6,708 bases of DNA from Planctomycetota bacterium (GTDB lineage Bacteria; Planctomycetota; UBA1135; UBA2386). Both the position numbers and the translations under genes were made by a program. Below are positions 1-6,115 of the stretch, piece by piece. How positions within the stretch are numbered: position 1 is the first letter of the stretch; each line of letters starts with the position of its first letter. The notes beneath the pieces are model-generated. The model searched no databases, was not told where the DNA came from, and saw nothing but the letters and a program-made list of their open reading frames with translations. The stretch spans positions 1 to 6,708 of the forward strand of contig JAGQRA010000604.1 in the NCBI GenBank assembly GCA_020425885.1. Reading direction: 5' to 3'.

Positions 1-657
1 CGGGTCTCGGCGGTCAGCCTCGCGATCTCGGTCATGGGCTTCAGCATGACGAAGAAGGTCGCCCTCAAGGCGGCGGTCTTCACCGTGTTCGGCAAACGCC
101 GTGACAAGATCCAGCACTTCGATCCGGCCGGCTTCTGGAAGCACGCGATCTTCACCGGCGTGGCGGCCCGGATCCTCGGCAGCAACTCGGCGATGTTCGC
201 CGAGACGCACAGCGAGGACCTCTACATCACCGGCCTGCTGCACGACATCGGCAAGATCATCCTGATGGAGCGGATGGCGCCGCGCTACCTGGCGCTGCTG
301 CGGCGCTCGGCCGAGGAGGGGCGCCCCGAGGTCGAGGTCGAACAGGACGAGCTGGGCTTCACCCATGCCGACGTCGGCTCGGTGCTGGCGATCAAGTGGT
401 TCCTGCCCGAGGACCTGGCCATCGCCATCCGCTACCACCACTCGCCGTCGCGCGATCCTTTCCACCGCTCGCTGAGCTCGCTCATTCACCTGGCCGATCA
501 CATCGCCTGGAAGGCGGGCACGCCGTCGACCGTCGGCACCAGTCCGCCGGTGCTCGACCACGACATCTACGATCAGATCGGCCTCGATCCGGAGCAGGTC
601 GAAGCGCTGCTGCCGCAGATCCAGGAAGACTTCGCGGCTTCGGAGTTGCCCTGGTAG
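1..657 (+). CDS. HDOD-domain signalling protein, C-terminal part (5' end outside window)
   Basis: The frame is open from the first base, so the start lies upstream; 218 residues are visible. They read as most of an HDOD domain, a helical HD-superfamily output or scaffold module common in bacterial signalling proteins. Visible marks, numbered from the first codon, are GLLHDIGKI with H81-D82, THADVG with H122, the W-x-LP-x-D-x-AI segment, the paired H146-H147 of YHH, and HLAD with D166. These are the positions where true HD hydrolases bind metal, and all are kept, although HDOD proteins are usually described as non-enzymatic. Residues 1-25 fit the helices that precede the HD core. There is no membrane segment, and the protein ends soon after the domain, so any partner domain (for example a receiver) would be upstream. 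It probably acts in the cytoplasm. The HDOD call is firm; its role is unknown. Confidence 0.85.
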   Translation, partial: RVSAVSLAISVMGFSMTKKVALKAAVFTVFGKRRDKIQHFDPAGFWKHAIFTGVAARILGSNSAMFAETHSEDLYITGLLHDIGKIILMERMAPRYLALLRRSAEEGRPEVEVEQDELGFTHADVGSVLAIKWFLPEDLAIAIRYHHSPSRDPFHRSLSSLIHLADHIAWKAGTPSTVGTSPPVLDHDIYDQIGLDPEQVEALLPQIQEDFAASELPW

Positions 658-673
658 CGGTCGGGTCGCTTAT

Positions 674-702
674 CCTGCCGCCATCGTGATCGGTGCGGCA
701 GG
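674..702 (+). terminator. GC-rich hairpin after the HDOD gene, terminator or attenuator candidate
   Basis: CCTGCCGC (674-681) pairs perfectly with GCGGCAGG (695-702) around a 13-nt loop, starting 17 nt after the HDOD stop. No T-run follows, so it is not a classical intrinsic terminator. It ends only 21 nt before the next start codon, which leaves no room for a promoter between hairpin and gene. It may mark the end of the HDOD message, protect a processed 3' end, or act as a leader hairpin for the glycosyltransferase operon. The structure is seen directly; its function is inferred. Confidence 0.4.
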
Positions 703-713
703 CATTCGAAGCC

Positions 714-718
714 GGAGG
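714..718 (+). promoter_or_regulatory. Ribosome binding site that decides the GT2 start
   Basis: GGAGG lies 5 nt before the GTG at 724 and would overlap the alternative GTG at 718. It therefore supports 724 as the start. It is the clearest Shine-Dalgarno sequence in the window; the other genes have weak or no visible ones. Confidence 0.7.
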
Positions 719-723
719 TGGGT

Positions 724-1608
724 GTGAGCGAAGCTGCTCCAGTGACCGTGATCATCCCGTGCTGCGATGCCGCCGATTGCATCGCCAACGCGATCGACTC
801 GGCCCGGCAGCAGACCCTGGCACCGACCGAGGTCATCGTCGTCGAAGTCGGCGCCTCGGCCGCGACCCGCAGCGTGGCCGAGCACCGGGGAGCCCGATAC
901 GAGGTCGCCGAGGGCTGCGGACTGGCCGCCGCGCGCAACCTCGGGCTCGCGGTCGCGACCAGCGATTTCGTCGCCTTCCTCGATGCCCATGATTGGTACG
1001 AGCCGATCAAGATCGAGCGCTCGTTGAGTCTGCTGCAGCGCCTCGGCGCCGCCTGTCTCGCCACCGAGACCTGGCTCGTGATCGGTGACACCATCGAGCC
1101 GAACGTGACCGATCGTCTGGCCTCGGAGGTGCTGACCGAGGAATCGCTGCTCGGCGTCGATCCCATCATCGACAGCACGATCGTCGGCCGCCGCGCGGCG
1201 CTGCTCGAGGCGGGCGGCTTCAACGGGGATCCCGGGCTCGACGGCAGTGACGAGTACGATCTGTGGCTGCGGCTGGCGCGGCGCGAGCCGATCGCGTTCC
1301 TCAGGGAGCCGCTCACGTTCCGGCGCCGGATCGAGGCGAGTCCCGAGACCGCCACCAGGCATCTCCGCAGCCGCGATCTGGTGCTCGATCGGGTGGCCCA
1401 TATCCACGCCAACGAGCCCCACTTCTCGCAGCTGATCGCGCGGCGCCGCGCCGCGCTGCGGCTCGATGTGGCCCGGGCGCTGCATCGCTCGGGGCGCCGG
1501 GTCGAGGCCCGCAGCAAGATCGCCGAAGCCAGGCGTCTGGCGCCGTCCTGGCAGGGCAACATGATGTGGTTGTCGACCCTGTTGCCGATGATCGGTCGTC
1601 GCGCATGA
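724..1608 (+). CDS. Family 2 (GT-A) glycosyltransferase with altered metal-binding motif
   Basis: A 294-residue protein starting at GTG 724, chosen from the GGAGG at 714-718. It has the usual GT2 order: the first strand VTVIIP (residues 7-12), the helix ending ARQQTLAPTEVIVV, the GLAAARNLGLA segment (66-76), FLDAHDWYEP (85-94) and the acceptor-side SDEYDLWLRLA (175-185), which carries the acidic residues expected of the catalytic base. Family members transfer a sugar from a nucleotide-sugar to a glycan, lipid or protein acceptor. Two sites differ from the usual pattern. The first acidic motif, normally DDGS, is EVGAS (41-45), and the DxD motif is D87-A-H89, with D90 next. Residues 238-275 form TPR-like helices. 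There is no membrane segment, so the enzyme should be cytoplasmic. Its stop overlaps the next start (ATGA), which suggests translational coupling. Family firm, substrate unknown. Confidence 0.88.
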   Translation: MSEAAPVTVIIPCCDAADCIANAIDSARQQTLAPTEVIVVEVGASAATRSVAEHRGARYEVAEGCGLAAARNLGLAVATSDFVAFLDAHDWYEPIKIERSLSLLQRLGAACLATETWLVIGDTIEPNVTDRLASEVLTEESLLGVDPIIDSTIVGRRAALLEAGGFNGDPGLDGSDEYDLWLRLARREPIAFLREPLTFRRRIEASPETATRHLRSRDLVLDRVAHIHANEPHFSQLIARRRAALRLDVARALHRSGRRVEARSKIAEARRLAPSWQGNMMWLSTLLPMIGRRA

Positions 1609-2429
1609 CGGTCCGTCGGCGGTCGATGTCCGGCGGTCGTGATGGCCGGATGCTGCTCGGCGTCGTCCACCTGCGCCCGCTGCCGTCCGCGTGCGGACAT
1701 CGCTCGATGGGCGAGGTGCTCGACGCTGCCGTGGCCGATGCCGAGGCCTATCGCCGCGGCGGCGTCGACGGTCTGGTCGTCGAGAACTTCGGCGACGCCC
1801 CGTTCCACCGGGGGAACCGCGCGGACCCGGTCCCGCCCGACGTGCCGGCGGCCCTCGCCCTGGCCGCGCAGGTCGCGCACGAGGCGACCGGGTTGCCGCT
1901 CGCGATCAACTGTCTGCGCAACGACGGCATGGCCGCGCTCGGCGTCGCCGCGGTCGTCGGCGCGCGCTGGATCCGCGTCAATGTGCTGACCGGCGCCTAC
2001 GTCACCGATCAGGGGCTCGTCGAGGGCGAGGCCGCGCGGCTGTTCGCCTATCGCAAGCAGCTCGGCAGCGCCACCGAGGTGCTCGCCGATCTCCGCGTCA
2101 AGCATGCCAGTCCGCTCGGGACCTTCGATCTGGTCACCGCCGCCAAGGATCTCGCCGAACGATCGGGCGCCGCCGGCCTCGTGCTCTCGGGGTCGCGAAC
2201 CGGCGAGTCGGTCGCGGTGCGGGAGCTCGATCTGGTTCGCGCGGCGGTCGGACGGTTTCCGATCTGGATCGGCTCGGGTCTGACCGTCGACAATGCCGCC
2301 GAGTTGTGGCCCCGCTGCGACGGGGCCTTCGTCGGCACCTCGTGCAAACGTGGCGGCGCCGTCGGCGAACCGGTCGATGTTGCGCGAGTCCGGGCCCTGC
2401 GGCGGGCCTGTCGATCGCAAGCGAGATAA
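1605..2429 (+). CDS. BtpA/SgcQ-family TIM-barrel protein
   Basis: A 274-residue protein covering the whole family. Blocks in order are LGVVHLRPLP (18-27), VENFGDAPF (59-67), NCLRNDGMAALGVA (102-115), IRVNVLTGAYVTDQG (123-137), DLRVKHASPLG (162-172), SGSRTG (195-200), IGSGLT (222-227) and DGAFVGTSCKRGG (239-251). The last two resemble the phosphate-gripping end of ribulose-phosphate-binding barrels. In the cyanobacterium Synechocystis, BtpA is needed to accumulate photosystem I. E. coli SgcQ sits in a sugar gene cluster, and most members are in non-photosynthetic microbes with no settled reaction. Nothing here points to photosynthesis, so the btpA symbol is withheld. ATG 1605 overlaps the upstream stop and was chosen for coupling. 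ATG 1626 or 1650 are also possible; homologues begin only a few residues before the VVHL strand. The place between two glycosyltransferases suggests a sugar-related role (inference). Confidence 0.9.
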   Translation: MTVRRRSMSGGRDGRMLLGVVHLRPLPSACGHRSMGEVLDAAVADAEAYRRGGVDGLVVENFGDAPFHRGNRADPVPPDVPAALALAAQVAHEATGLPLAINCLRNDGMAALGVAAVVGARWIRVNVLTGAYVTDQGLVEGEAARLFAYRKQLGSATEVLADLRVKHASPLGTFDLVTAAKDLAERSGAAGLVLSGSRTGESVAVRELDLVRAAVGRFPIWIGSGLTVDNAAELWPRCDGAFVGTSCKRGGAVGEPVDVARVRALRRACRSQAR

Positions 2430-2463
2430 AGGCCGAGACCGGGGTCGTGCCGAAAACCGGAAG

Positions 2464-3477
2464 ATGAAGGTGCTGTTGCTGACGCCATCGCCGGGACATC
2501 TGCATCTCGGCGGCATGGCCACCGTCCGACGCTATCGCGAAGGCCTGCAGCAACGCGGTCATCTCTGCGAGGTCTTCGGCGACACCAGCGAGGGCGGGCT
2601 CAAGCAGTCGCTGGAGGGAACCATCGGGCGCTTCAGGCCCGACATCGTGCACGCCCACGACGCGTTCCGGACCGGCATCAACCTGCTCGGGCTGAAGACG
2701 CCGTGGGTCGTGTCGCTCAGCGGCGAGGACCTGCACCACGACATGATCGAGGACGAACGCGGGGCCCTCGTCGGTGAGACCTTGCGCCGCGCCCATCGGG
2801 TGCTCGTGCCCAACGAGGCGGCCGCTGGCCTCGTCGAGGAACGCGTTCCCGACGCCGTCGGCAAGATCGACGTCGTGCCGCGGTCCGCGGTCCGGTTGCC
2901 GACCGATGGCACCGACCTGCGCAAGTCGCTCGGCATTCCGCGGCAGCGATTCCTGCTGTTCCTTCCCGGCGGGCTGCGACCGATCAAGGGGCAGCATCGC
3001 GCGATGTCGGTGGTGCGGGTCCTGCGGTCGGCCGGCGCCGACGTCGAGATGATCCTCGCCGGGCCCGATCAGGAGGGCTCGTACTCCGAGGCGATCCGCC
3101 TCGCCTGCGCCAACGAGGCCGGGGTCCGGGTGTTGCCGCCGCTCGCCCACGATCGCATGGGCGCGGCCTACGTCGACGCCGATGTCGTGCTCAACACGTC
3201 GCTGTGCGAGGGCGCGGCGCCGACCATTCTCGAAGCCGGCATGCTCGGGCGCCCGGTCATCGCTTCCGACGTGCCCGGCAACCGCGAACTGTTGCGACAC
3301 CGCGAGACCGGCCTGCTGTTCGAGAGCGAGGAGCAGATGGCCGCGCAGGTGCTCGCCCTCTATCGCAACCGTTCGGCCGCCGGGGCCCTCGGCGTCCGGA
3401 TCAGCGAGGACTTCCGCCGGCGCTTCGCACCGGGGCAGGAGGTATCGCGGCTGCTGTCGGCCTATGCGGCCGCGTGA
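2464..3477 (+). CDS. GT-B fold glycosyltransferase, GT4 family (GLT1D1-like)
   Basis: A 337-residue protein with both Rossmann halves of a GT4 enzyme. The N-terminal half has the MKVLLLTPSP strand, the glycine loop HLGGMAT (14-20), RPDIVHAHD (58-66) and the SLSGED segment (84-89). The C-terminal donor-binding half has FLPGGLRPIKG (166-176, with R172 and K175), ILAGPDQEGSY (197-207), VVLNTSLCEGAAP (241-253) and the E-x7-E motif at E249 and E257, followed by GRPVIASDVPGNRELL. Family members transfer sugar from an activated donor with retention of configuration. The LPGGLRPIKG and GNRELL stretches recall the GLT1D1-like subgroup, whose acceptors are largely unknown. No signal peptide or membrane helix is seen, so it is a soluble cytoplasmic enzyme. 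ATG 2464 is the first Met before the first strand. It follows BtpA by 34 nt with only a weak, too-close GGAAG. Probably the last gene of the operon. Confidence 0.9.
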   Translation: MKVLLLTPSPGHLHLGGMATVRRYREGLQQRGHLCEVFGDTSEGGLKQSLEGTIGRFRPDIVHAHDAFRTGINLLGLKTPWVVSLSGEDLHHDMIEDERGALVGETLRRAHRVLVPNEAAAGLVEERVPDAVGKIDVVPRSAVRLPTDGTDLRKSLGIPRQRFLLFLPGGLRPIKGQHRAMSVVRVLRSAGADVEMILAGPDQEGSYSEAIRLACANEAGVRVLPPLAHDRMGAAYVDADVVLNTSLCEGAAPTILEAGMLGRPVIASDVPGNRELLRHRETGLLFESEEQMAAQVLALYRNRSAAGALGVRISEDFRRRFAPGQEVSRLLSAYAAA

Positions 3478-3498
3478 GCTCGCACGCCTGCCGAAGAA

Positions 3499-3513
3499 GC
3501 GCCGCAGCGGCGC
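3499..3513 (+). terminator. Short GC hairpin downstream of the GT4 gene
   Basis: GCGCCG (3499-3504) pairs with CGGCGC (3508-3513) around a 3-nt loop, 21 nt after the GT4 stop and inside the convergent gap 3478-3573. No T-run follows. It is a plausible end for the + strand operon, but short GC palindromes are frequent at this base composition. Confidence 0.3.
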
Positions 3514-3543
3514 CATCTGGTCCCGCTTCGTCGCCGATGCTGT

Positions 3544-3556
3544 GCCGCGTTGCGGC
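3544..3556 (-). terminator. Short GC hairpin downstream of the nuclease gene
   Basis: GCCGC (3544-3548) pairs with GCGGC (3552-3556) around GTT, extendable by two G-U pairs, 17 nt beyond the nuclease stop on the - strand. Together with the hairpin at 3499-3513 it would let the 96-bp convergent gap end transcripts from both sides. No U-tract is present, so support is weak. Confidence 0.25.
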
Positions 3557-3573
3557 GTCCAGAGGCTCTGAGC

Positions 3574-5292
3574 TCAGCTCTCGGGCAGCTTCGGCAGCGC
3601 CTTGGCCTGAGCGACAGGCTTGCGCGCGGGCTTCGGTTTGACCTCGACGCCGCTCAGGTGCTTGAACAACGCCAACAGCTGATCGCTCTGCCAACGCAGC
3701 GAATCGACGATCTGGGCGGTGATCTTCTCGCGGGTCGTGGCGCGGATGCGCGGTGCCCACGCCTGTTCGAGGGCGGCCAGCAGGCTGTTCTCCTCGTTGA
3801 CCTCGATGCCGTCGCCGCTGTCGTCGCCGAGCAGCGCCTTCACGGTGGCGACGAGATCGTTGCGGTCGCCCAGGGCCGAGCGGAACAACTCGGGATGGAA
3901 CACGCCCGCCTCCAACAGATGCATCAGGTCGACCAGCGCCCGGCCGATCACCGCCCGGACGGCGATCTTCGCCGCCGGCAGGTCCTCGAGCAGGGCGCGG
4001 AGGCTGTCGATCGAATCGGCGTTCCAGCACAGCACGGTGCCGCCGTTGCCGAGGTGTTTGCCGAGCGAGGTCGCGAACGCCAGCCGCGGGTCGCTGCGTT
4101 CACCGTGAACGAACGACGCGGACTCGAGGCGGCCGTCGTCGTACAGCGTGGTGGCGGCCCAGGCGTATGGCGTGCGCCGCCAGGGCCGCTGTCCCTCGAA
4201 ACGAGGCAGGGCTTCGGTGACCGAGCCGATGGCGACGAAGTGCAGGGGGTAGGAGCAGGAGCGGAGTTCCTCCTGGACGAAGCCCTCGACGATCACCTTG
4301 CCGGTCCTTTTGGCCTCGATGCTGCGGCGTTGCTCGAAAGACAGCCCGGCGCGACCGGGGTCGATCGCCGCCATCTCGAGGATGTTGTCGCGGCGCAGCG
4401 CGACCTCGAGTTCGCGGCTCATATCCGGCAGTTCGTAGGCCGGCAGCGCGGGGCCGCCGCGGCTGCAGTTGGCATGGTGAGGGCACGCCAGCGGGGCGAC
4501 GCAATAGGTGCCCATCGGCAGCCCGAGAACCGATTCGTCGCCGCGGGCGGCGAGCAGGTCGCCGATCCGACTGCGCAGGTGTGGCAGCTGTCGCTGCACC
4601 TTGGCGGTGACATCGGTGCTGCGGAGCAGCTGCATCGGCGGGTAGTCGGCGCCTTCCTTGTGGACGTACTTCGGATTGAGGTTGAGCAGGAAAGCCGCGC
4701 GCAGGGTATGGCCGCTGGCCTCGAGCACGTGCACCTGGAGCGCGAGGTCGGTGAGATAGCGCTGCTTGACCTTGGTCCCGGACTTGACCTCGTAGAGGTC
4801 GACCTGGCCATCCTTGTGCCGGACCAGGATGTCGGCCGTGATCTCGATGCCGAGCGCCGTGAAGGCGGCTCCGAACAGGACCGGCGCACCTTCGTCGAGC
4901 CGCCGCTTGGTCTCGGCGGCGGCCGCGTCGTGGGTTTCGTGGGCGATCGCGATGCCCTTCGGGAAGACGCTCTGCGCGATCTCGACCAGCTGCTTGCCGA
5001 CGTCGGCCAGCGCGCGGCGCGTCGCCGACAGCTCGACCGCGACCGGGCTGTTGAAGTCGAGGTGGAGCCGCTTCTTGCACTGCAGCCCGGCCTCGATCAG
5101 ATGCTTGTCGAGGTTGCGCGGTGCGCTGTCGGCCTGCTTCGCCGCGGCCTTCTTGCCGGCCGTCCTCTTCGCCGTGGGTTCCTTCGCCGTGGGTTCTTGC
5201 GCGGTGGGCTCCGTCGCGGCCGACTTCCGTGGGCCGGACTTCTTCGCCGCTGACTTCTTCACCGCGGACTTCTTCGAGGCTGACTTCTTCAA
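3574..5292 (-). CDS. Cas4/RecB-like PD-(D/E)XK nuclease with DUF2779-like domain and lysine-rich tail
   Basis: A 572-residue protein in three parts. Residues 1-53 are a basic K/S/A/P/T low-complexity tail like those of histone-H1-type DNA-binding proteins. Residues 60-280 form a Cas4/RecB-type nuclease domain: GLQCKKRL with C72, then D154 in ADILV, E168-V-K170 in YEVKSG, Q186, and cysteines C264, C270 and C276. These four cysteines fit the 4Fe-4S site of Cas4 and AddB-type nucleases. Residues 345-510 match the DUF2779 pattern (FEGQRPW, GTVLCWNA, RALVDLM, VFHPELF), a DEDD-exonuclease-like fold often joined to such nucleases. Here the expected D-x-E is A354-I-G356, so this half looks inactive. 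A basic, proline-rich tail ends the protein (551-572). No ATG is available before residue 220. TTG 5292 is taken, with GTG at residue 11 as alternative. It should be a cytoplasmic enzyme acting on DNA; its biological role is unknown. Confidence 0.8.
   Translation of the reverse strand: MKKSASKKSAVKKSAAKKSGPRKSAATEPTAQEPTAKEPTAKRTAGKKAAAKQADSAPRNLDKHLIEAGLQCKKRLHLDFNSPVAVELSATRRALADVGKQLVEIAQSVFPKGIAIAHETHDAAAAETKRRLDEGAPVLFGAAFTALGIEITADILVRHKDGQVDLYEVKSGTKVKQRYLTDLALQVHVLEASGHTLRAAFLLNLNPKYVHKEGADYPPMQLLRSTDVTAKVQRQLPHLRSRIGDLLAARGDESVLGLPMGTYCVAPLACPHHANCSRGGPALPAYELPDMSRELEVALRRDNILEMAAIDPGRAGLSFEQRRSIEAKRTGKVIVEGFVQEELRSCSYPLHFVAIGSVTEALPRFEGQRPWRRTPYAWAATTLYDDGRLESASFVHGERSDPRLAFATSLGKHLGNGGTVLCWNADSIDSLRALLEDLPAAKIAVRAVIGRALVDLMHLLEAGVFHPELFRSALGDRNDLVATVKALLGDDSGDGIEVNEENSLLAALEQAWAPRIRATTREKITAQIVDSLRWQSDQLLALFKHLSGVEVKPKPARKPVAQAKALPKLPES
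5174..5218 (-). repeat. Three 15-bp tandem repeats encoding EPTAK-type pentapeptides
   Basis: Units start at 5174, 5189 and 5204, each beginning GTGGG on the + strand, and differ at a few bases. On the coding (-) strand they give EPTAQ, EPTAK and EPTAK (about residues 28-42 of the nuclease). The unit is a multiple of three, so copy-number change would keep the frame. Confidence 0.75.
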
Positions 5293-5296
5293 GGCT
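5237..5296 (-). repeat. Four 15-bp tandem repeats encoding lysine-rich pentapeptides
   Basis: Four units start at 5237, 5252, 5267 and 5282, each beginning GACTTCTTC on the + strand and varying in the last six bases. A fifth diverged copy lies at 5222-5236. On the - strand they encode the KKSA-x series at the very start of the nuclease, and the outermost unit covers the TTG start codon itself. The near-identical DNA suggests recent expansion by slippage. Confidence 0.8.
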
Positions 5297-5341
5297 CTTG
5301 TGTTACACGCCGGATCGCGCCTCGTCCGACTGCAGGCCGGT

Positions 5342-5357
5342 GGGCGGGGGAGGGGGG
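5342..5357 (+). other. Guanine-rich tract in the gap before the nuclease gene
   Basis: The + strand carries GGG, GGGGG and GGGGGG separated by single bases, with a further GGGG at 5370-5373. This lies in the 93-bp gap (5293-5385) between the exported-protein gene and the nuclease start. It is the template strand for that operon, so the message would be C-rich here. A long-loop G-quadruplex is possible. No convincing promoter or ribosome site for the nuclease is visible in the gap, only a weak AAGAG close to the TTG. Confidence 0.45.
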
Positions 5358-5385
5358 AAGCAGTGTAGCGGGGTCTGGCGCCGGC

Positions 5386-6108
5386 TCAACGGCTGCGTCG
5401 GCTGTGTTTGTAGAGGGCCAGCAGGACGAGGCCGACGATGCCGCCGGTGAGCAACGGCGTCCAGAGTCGATCGGACAGGGTCTGTTCGCCGCGTGAGGGT
5501 CGGGAGAAGGTGAGGGTCGAAAGCCAGCGTTCGAACTCCGGTTGCCAACGGGCGAAGTCCTCGTCCCAGGCGCACAGACTCAGGGTCACCTGGCGGCCGC
5601 CCGTCGGCGCGTAGATGTCGATGCTGCGAATCGCCCGGCTGTCCGGCCCCGCGCTCGTCCGCCGGGCCATCCAGACCTTGTGCGCCAGCGGCCCGATCGC
5701 GACTTCGTGGATGTCCGCCAGGGTGTGGTGCACGCCGCGTGCCTCACCGTTCTGCCGCCAGCGCTCGGCGAGCTGGGTGGCGAAGTCGCCCTCGATGTGC
5801 CATTCGTTGCCCTGTTCCAGCACGTAGAGCCATGGCGTCCCGGTATCGCCGGCGAGCCAGAGGTCGACCGGTCCGACGGCGTAGAACGCGCGCGGCGACG
5901 TCGATCGCCAGTCGAGCGGCGTCGCCGGGTTGTCGGCGAGGCGGCGGGCCTCGTTGGGGGCGACCTGGCGGAAGTCCGGCGGCAGGTCGAGCATGAAGGT
6001 GTGGTTGAGGTTGGTGAAGCGTGCCGCCTTGGCGGGCGTCGGCGCATCCTGCGCGGGCAGGATCGCTAGGGCGAAGCCCAACGCGCTCGCCAGTAGCTGA
6101 GGCTGCAT
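5386..6108 (-). CDS. Exported, C-terminally membrane-anchored protein of unknown function
   Basis: A 240-residue protein. Residues 1-20 form a short hydrophobic signal peptide (MQPQLLASALGFALAILPAQ) without the usual basic N-region, with a likely cut near LPA-QD. Residues 216-233 form one membrane helix followed by the basic tail KHSRRSR, so the body (about 21-212) should lie outside the cytoplasmic membrane with the tail inside. The body has FTNLNHTFMLDLPPDFRQ near its start and a closing FERWLSTLTF. This layout loosely recalls the PsbP/DUF1795-type fold, but no family is recognised with confidence. It has no catalytic motif and a single cysteine (C179). ATG 6108 is the only good start in frame and lies 7 nt after the stop of the upstream kinase-like gene, without a clear ribosome site, so translational coupling is likely. 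The pairing may point to an envelope sensing role (inference). Confidence 0.75.
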   Translation of the reverse strand: MQPQLLASALGFALAILPAQDAPTPAKAARFTNLNHTFMLDLPPDFRQVAPNEARRLADNPATPLDWRSTSPRAFYAVGPVDLWLAGDTGTPWLYVLEQGNEWHIEGDFATQLAERWRQNGEARGVHHTLADIHEVAIGPLAHKVWMARRTSAGPDSRAIRSIDIYAPTGGRQVTLSLCAWDEDFARWQPEFERWLSTLTFSRPSRGEQTLSDRLWTPLLTGGIVGLVLLALYKHSRRSR

Positions 6109-6115
6109 GATGCCA

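Noticed and set aside
646..676. Possible sigma70-like promoter, TTGCCC then TATCCT with 19-bp spacing
   Set aside because: Two mismatches in each box and a long spacer, overlapping a stop codon and a hairpin arm; such matches arise easily by chance.
718..723. GTG 718 as the start of the GT2 gene
   Set aside because: It overlaps the GGAGG ribosome site, whereas GTG 724 has ideal 5-nt spacing.
573..2522. 649-codon open frame on the - strand across GT2 and BtpA
   Set aside because: Its translation is arginine- and low-complexity-rich with no family pattern, and it lies antisense to two genes with clear family motifs. Long antisense open frames are expected at this GC content.
2464..3477. SenB-type selenosugar synthase identity for the GT4 gene
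   Set aside because: General GT4 resemblance only. No SenA-like or SelD-like neighbour is present, so the specific function is not supported.
2134..3516. 460-codon open frame on the - strand across GT4
   Set aside because: It is antisense to a complete GT4 enzyme and shows no recognisable motif; a composition shadow.
3550..5253. 567-codon open frame on the + strand across the nuclease
   Set aside because: Its protein mirrors the nuclease in reverse, including an RRG-type repeat opposite the KKSA repeats, and shows no family pattern. The - strand reading has the Cas4-like motifs.
3574..5292. CRISPR adaptation gene cas4
   Set aside because: The nuclease domain is Cas4-like, but the DUF2779-like C-terminus and the lack of any repeat array, cas1 or cas2 nearby argue against a CRISPR role.
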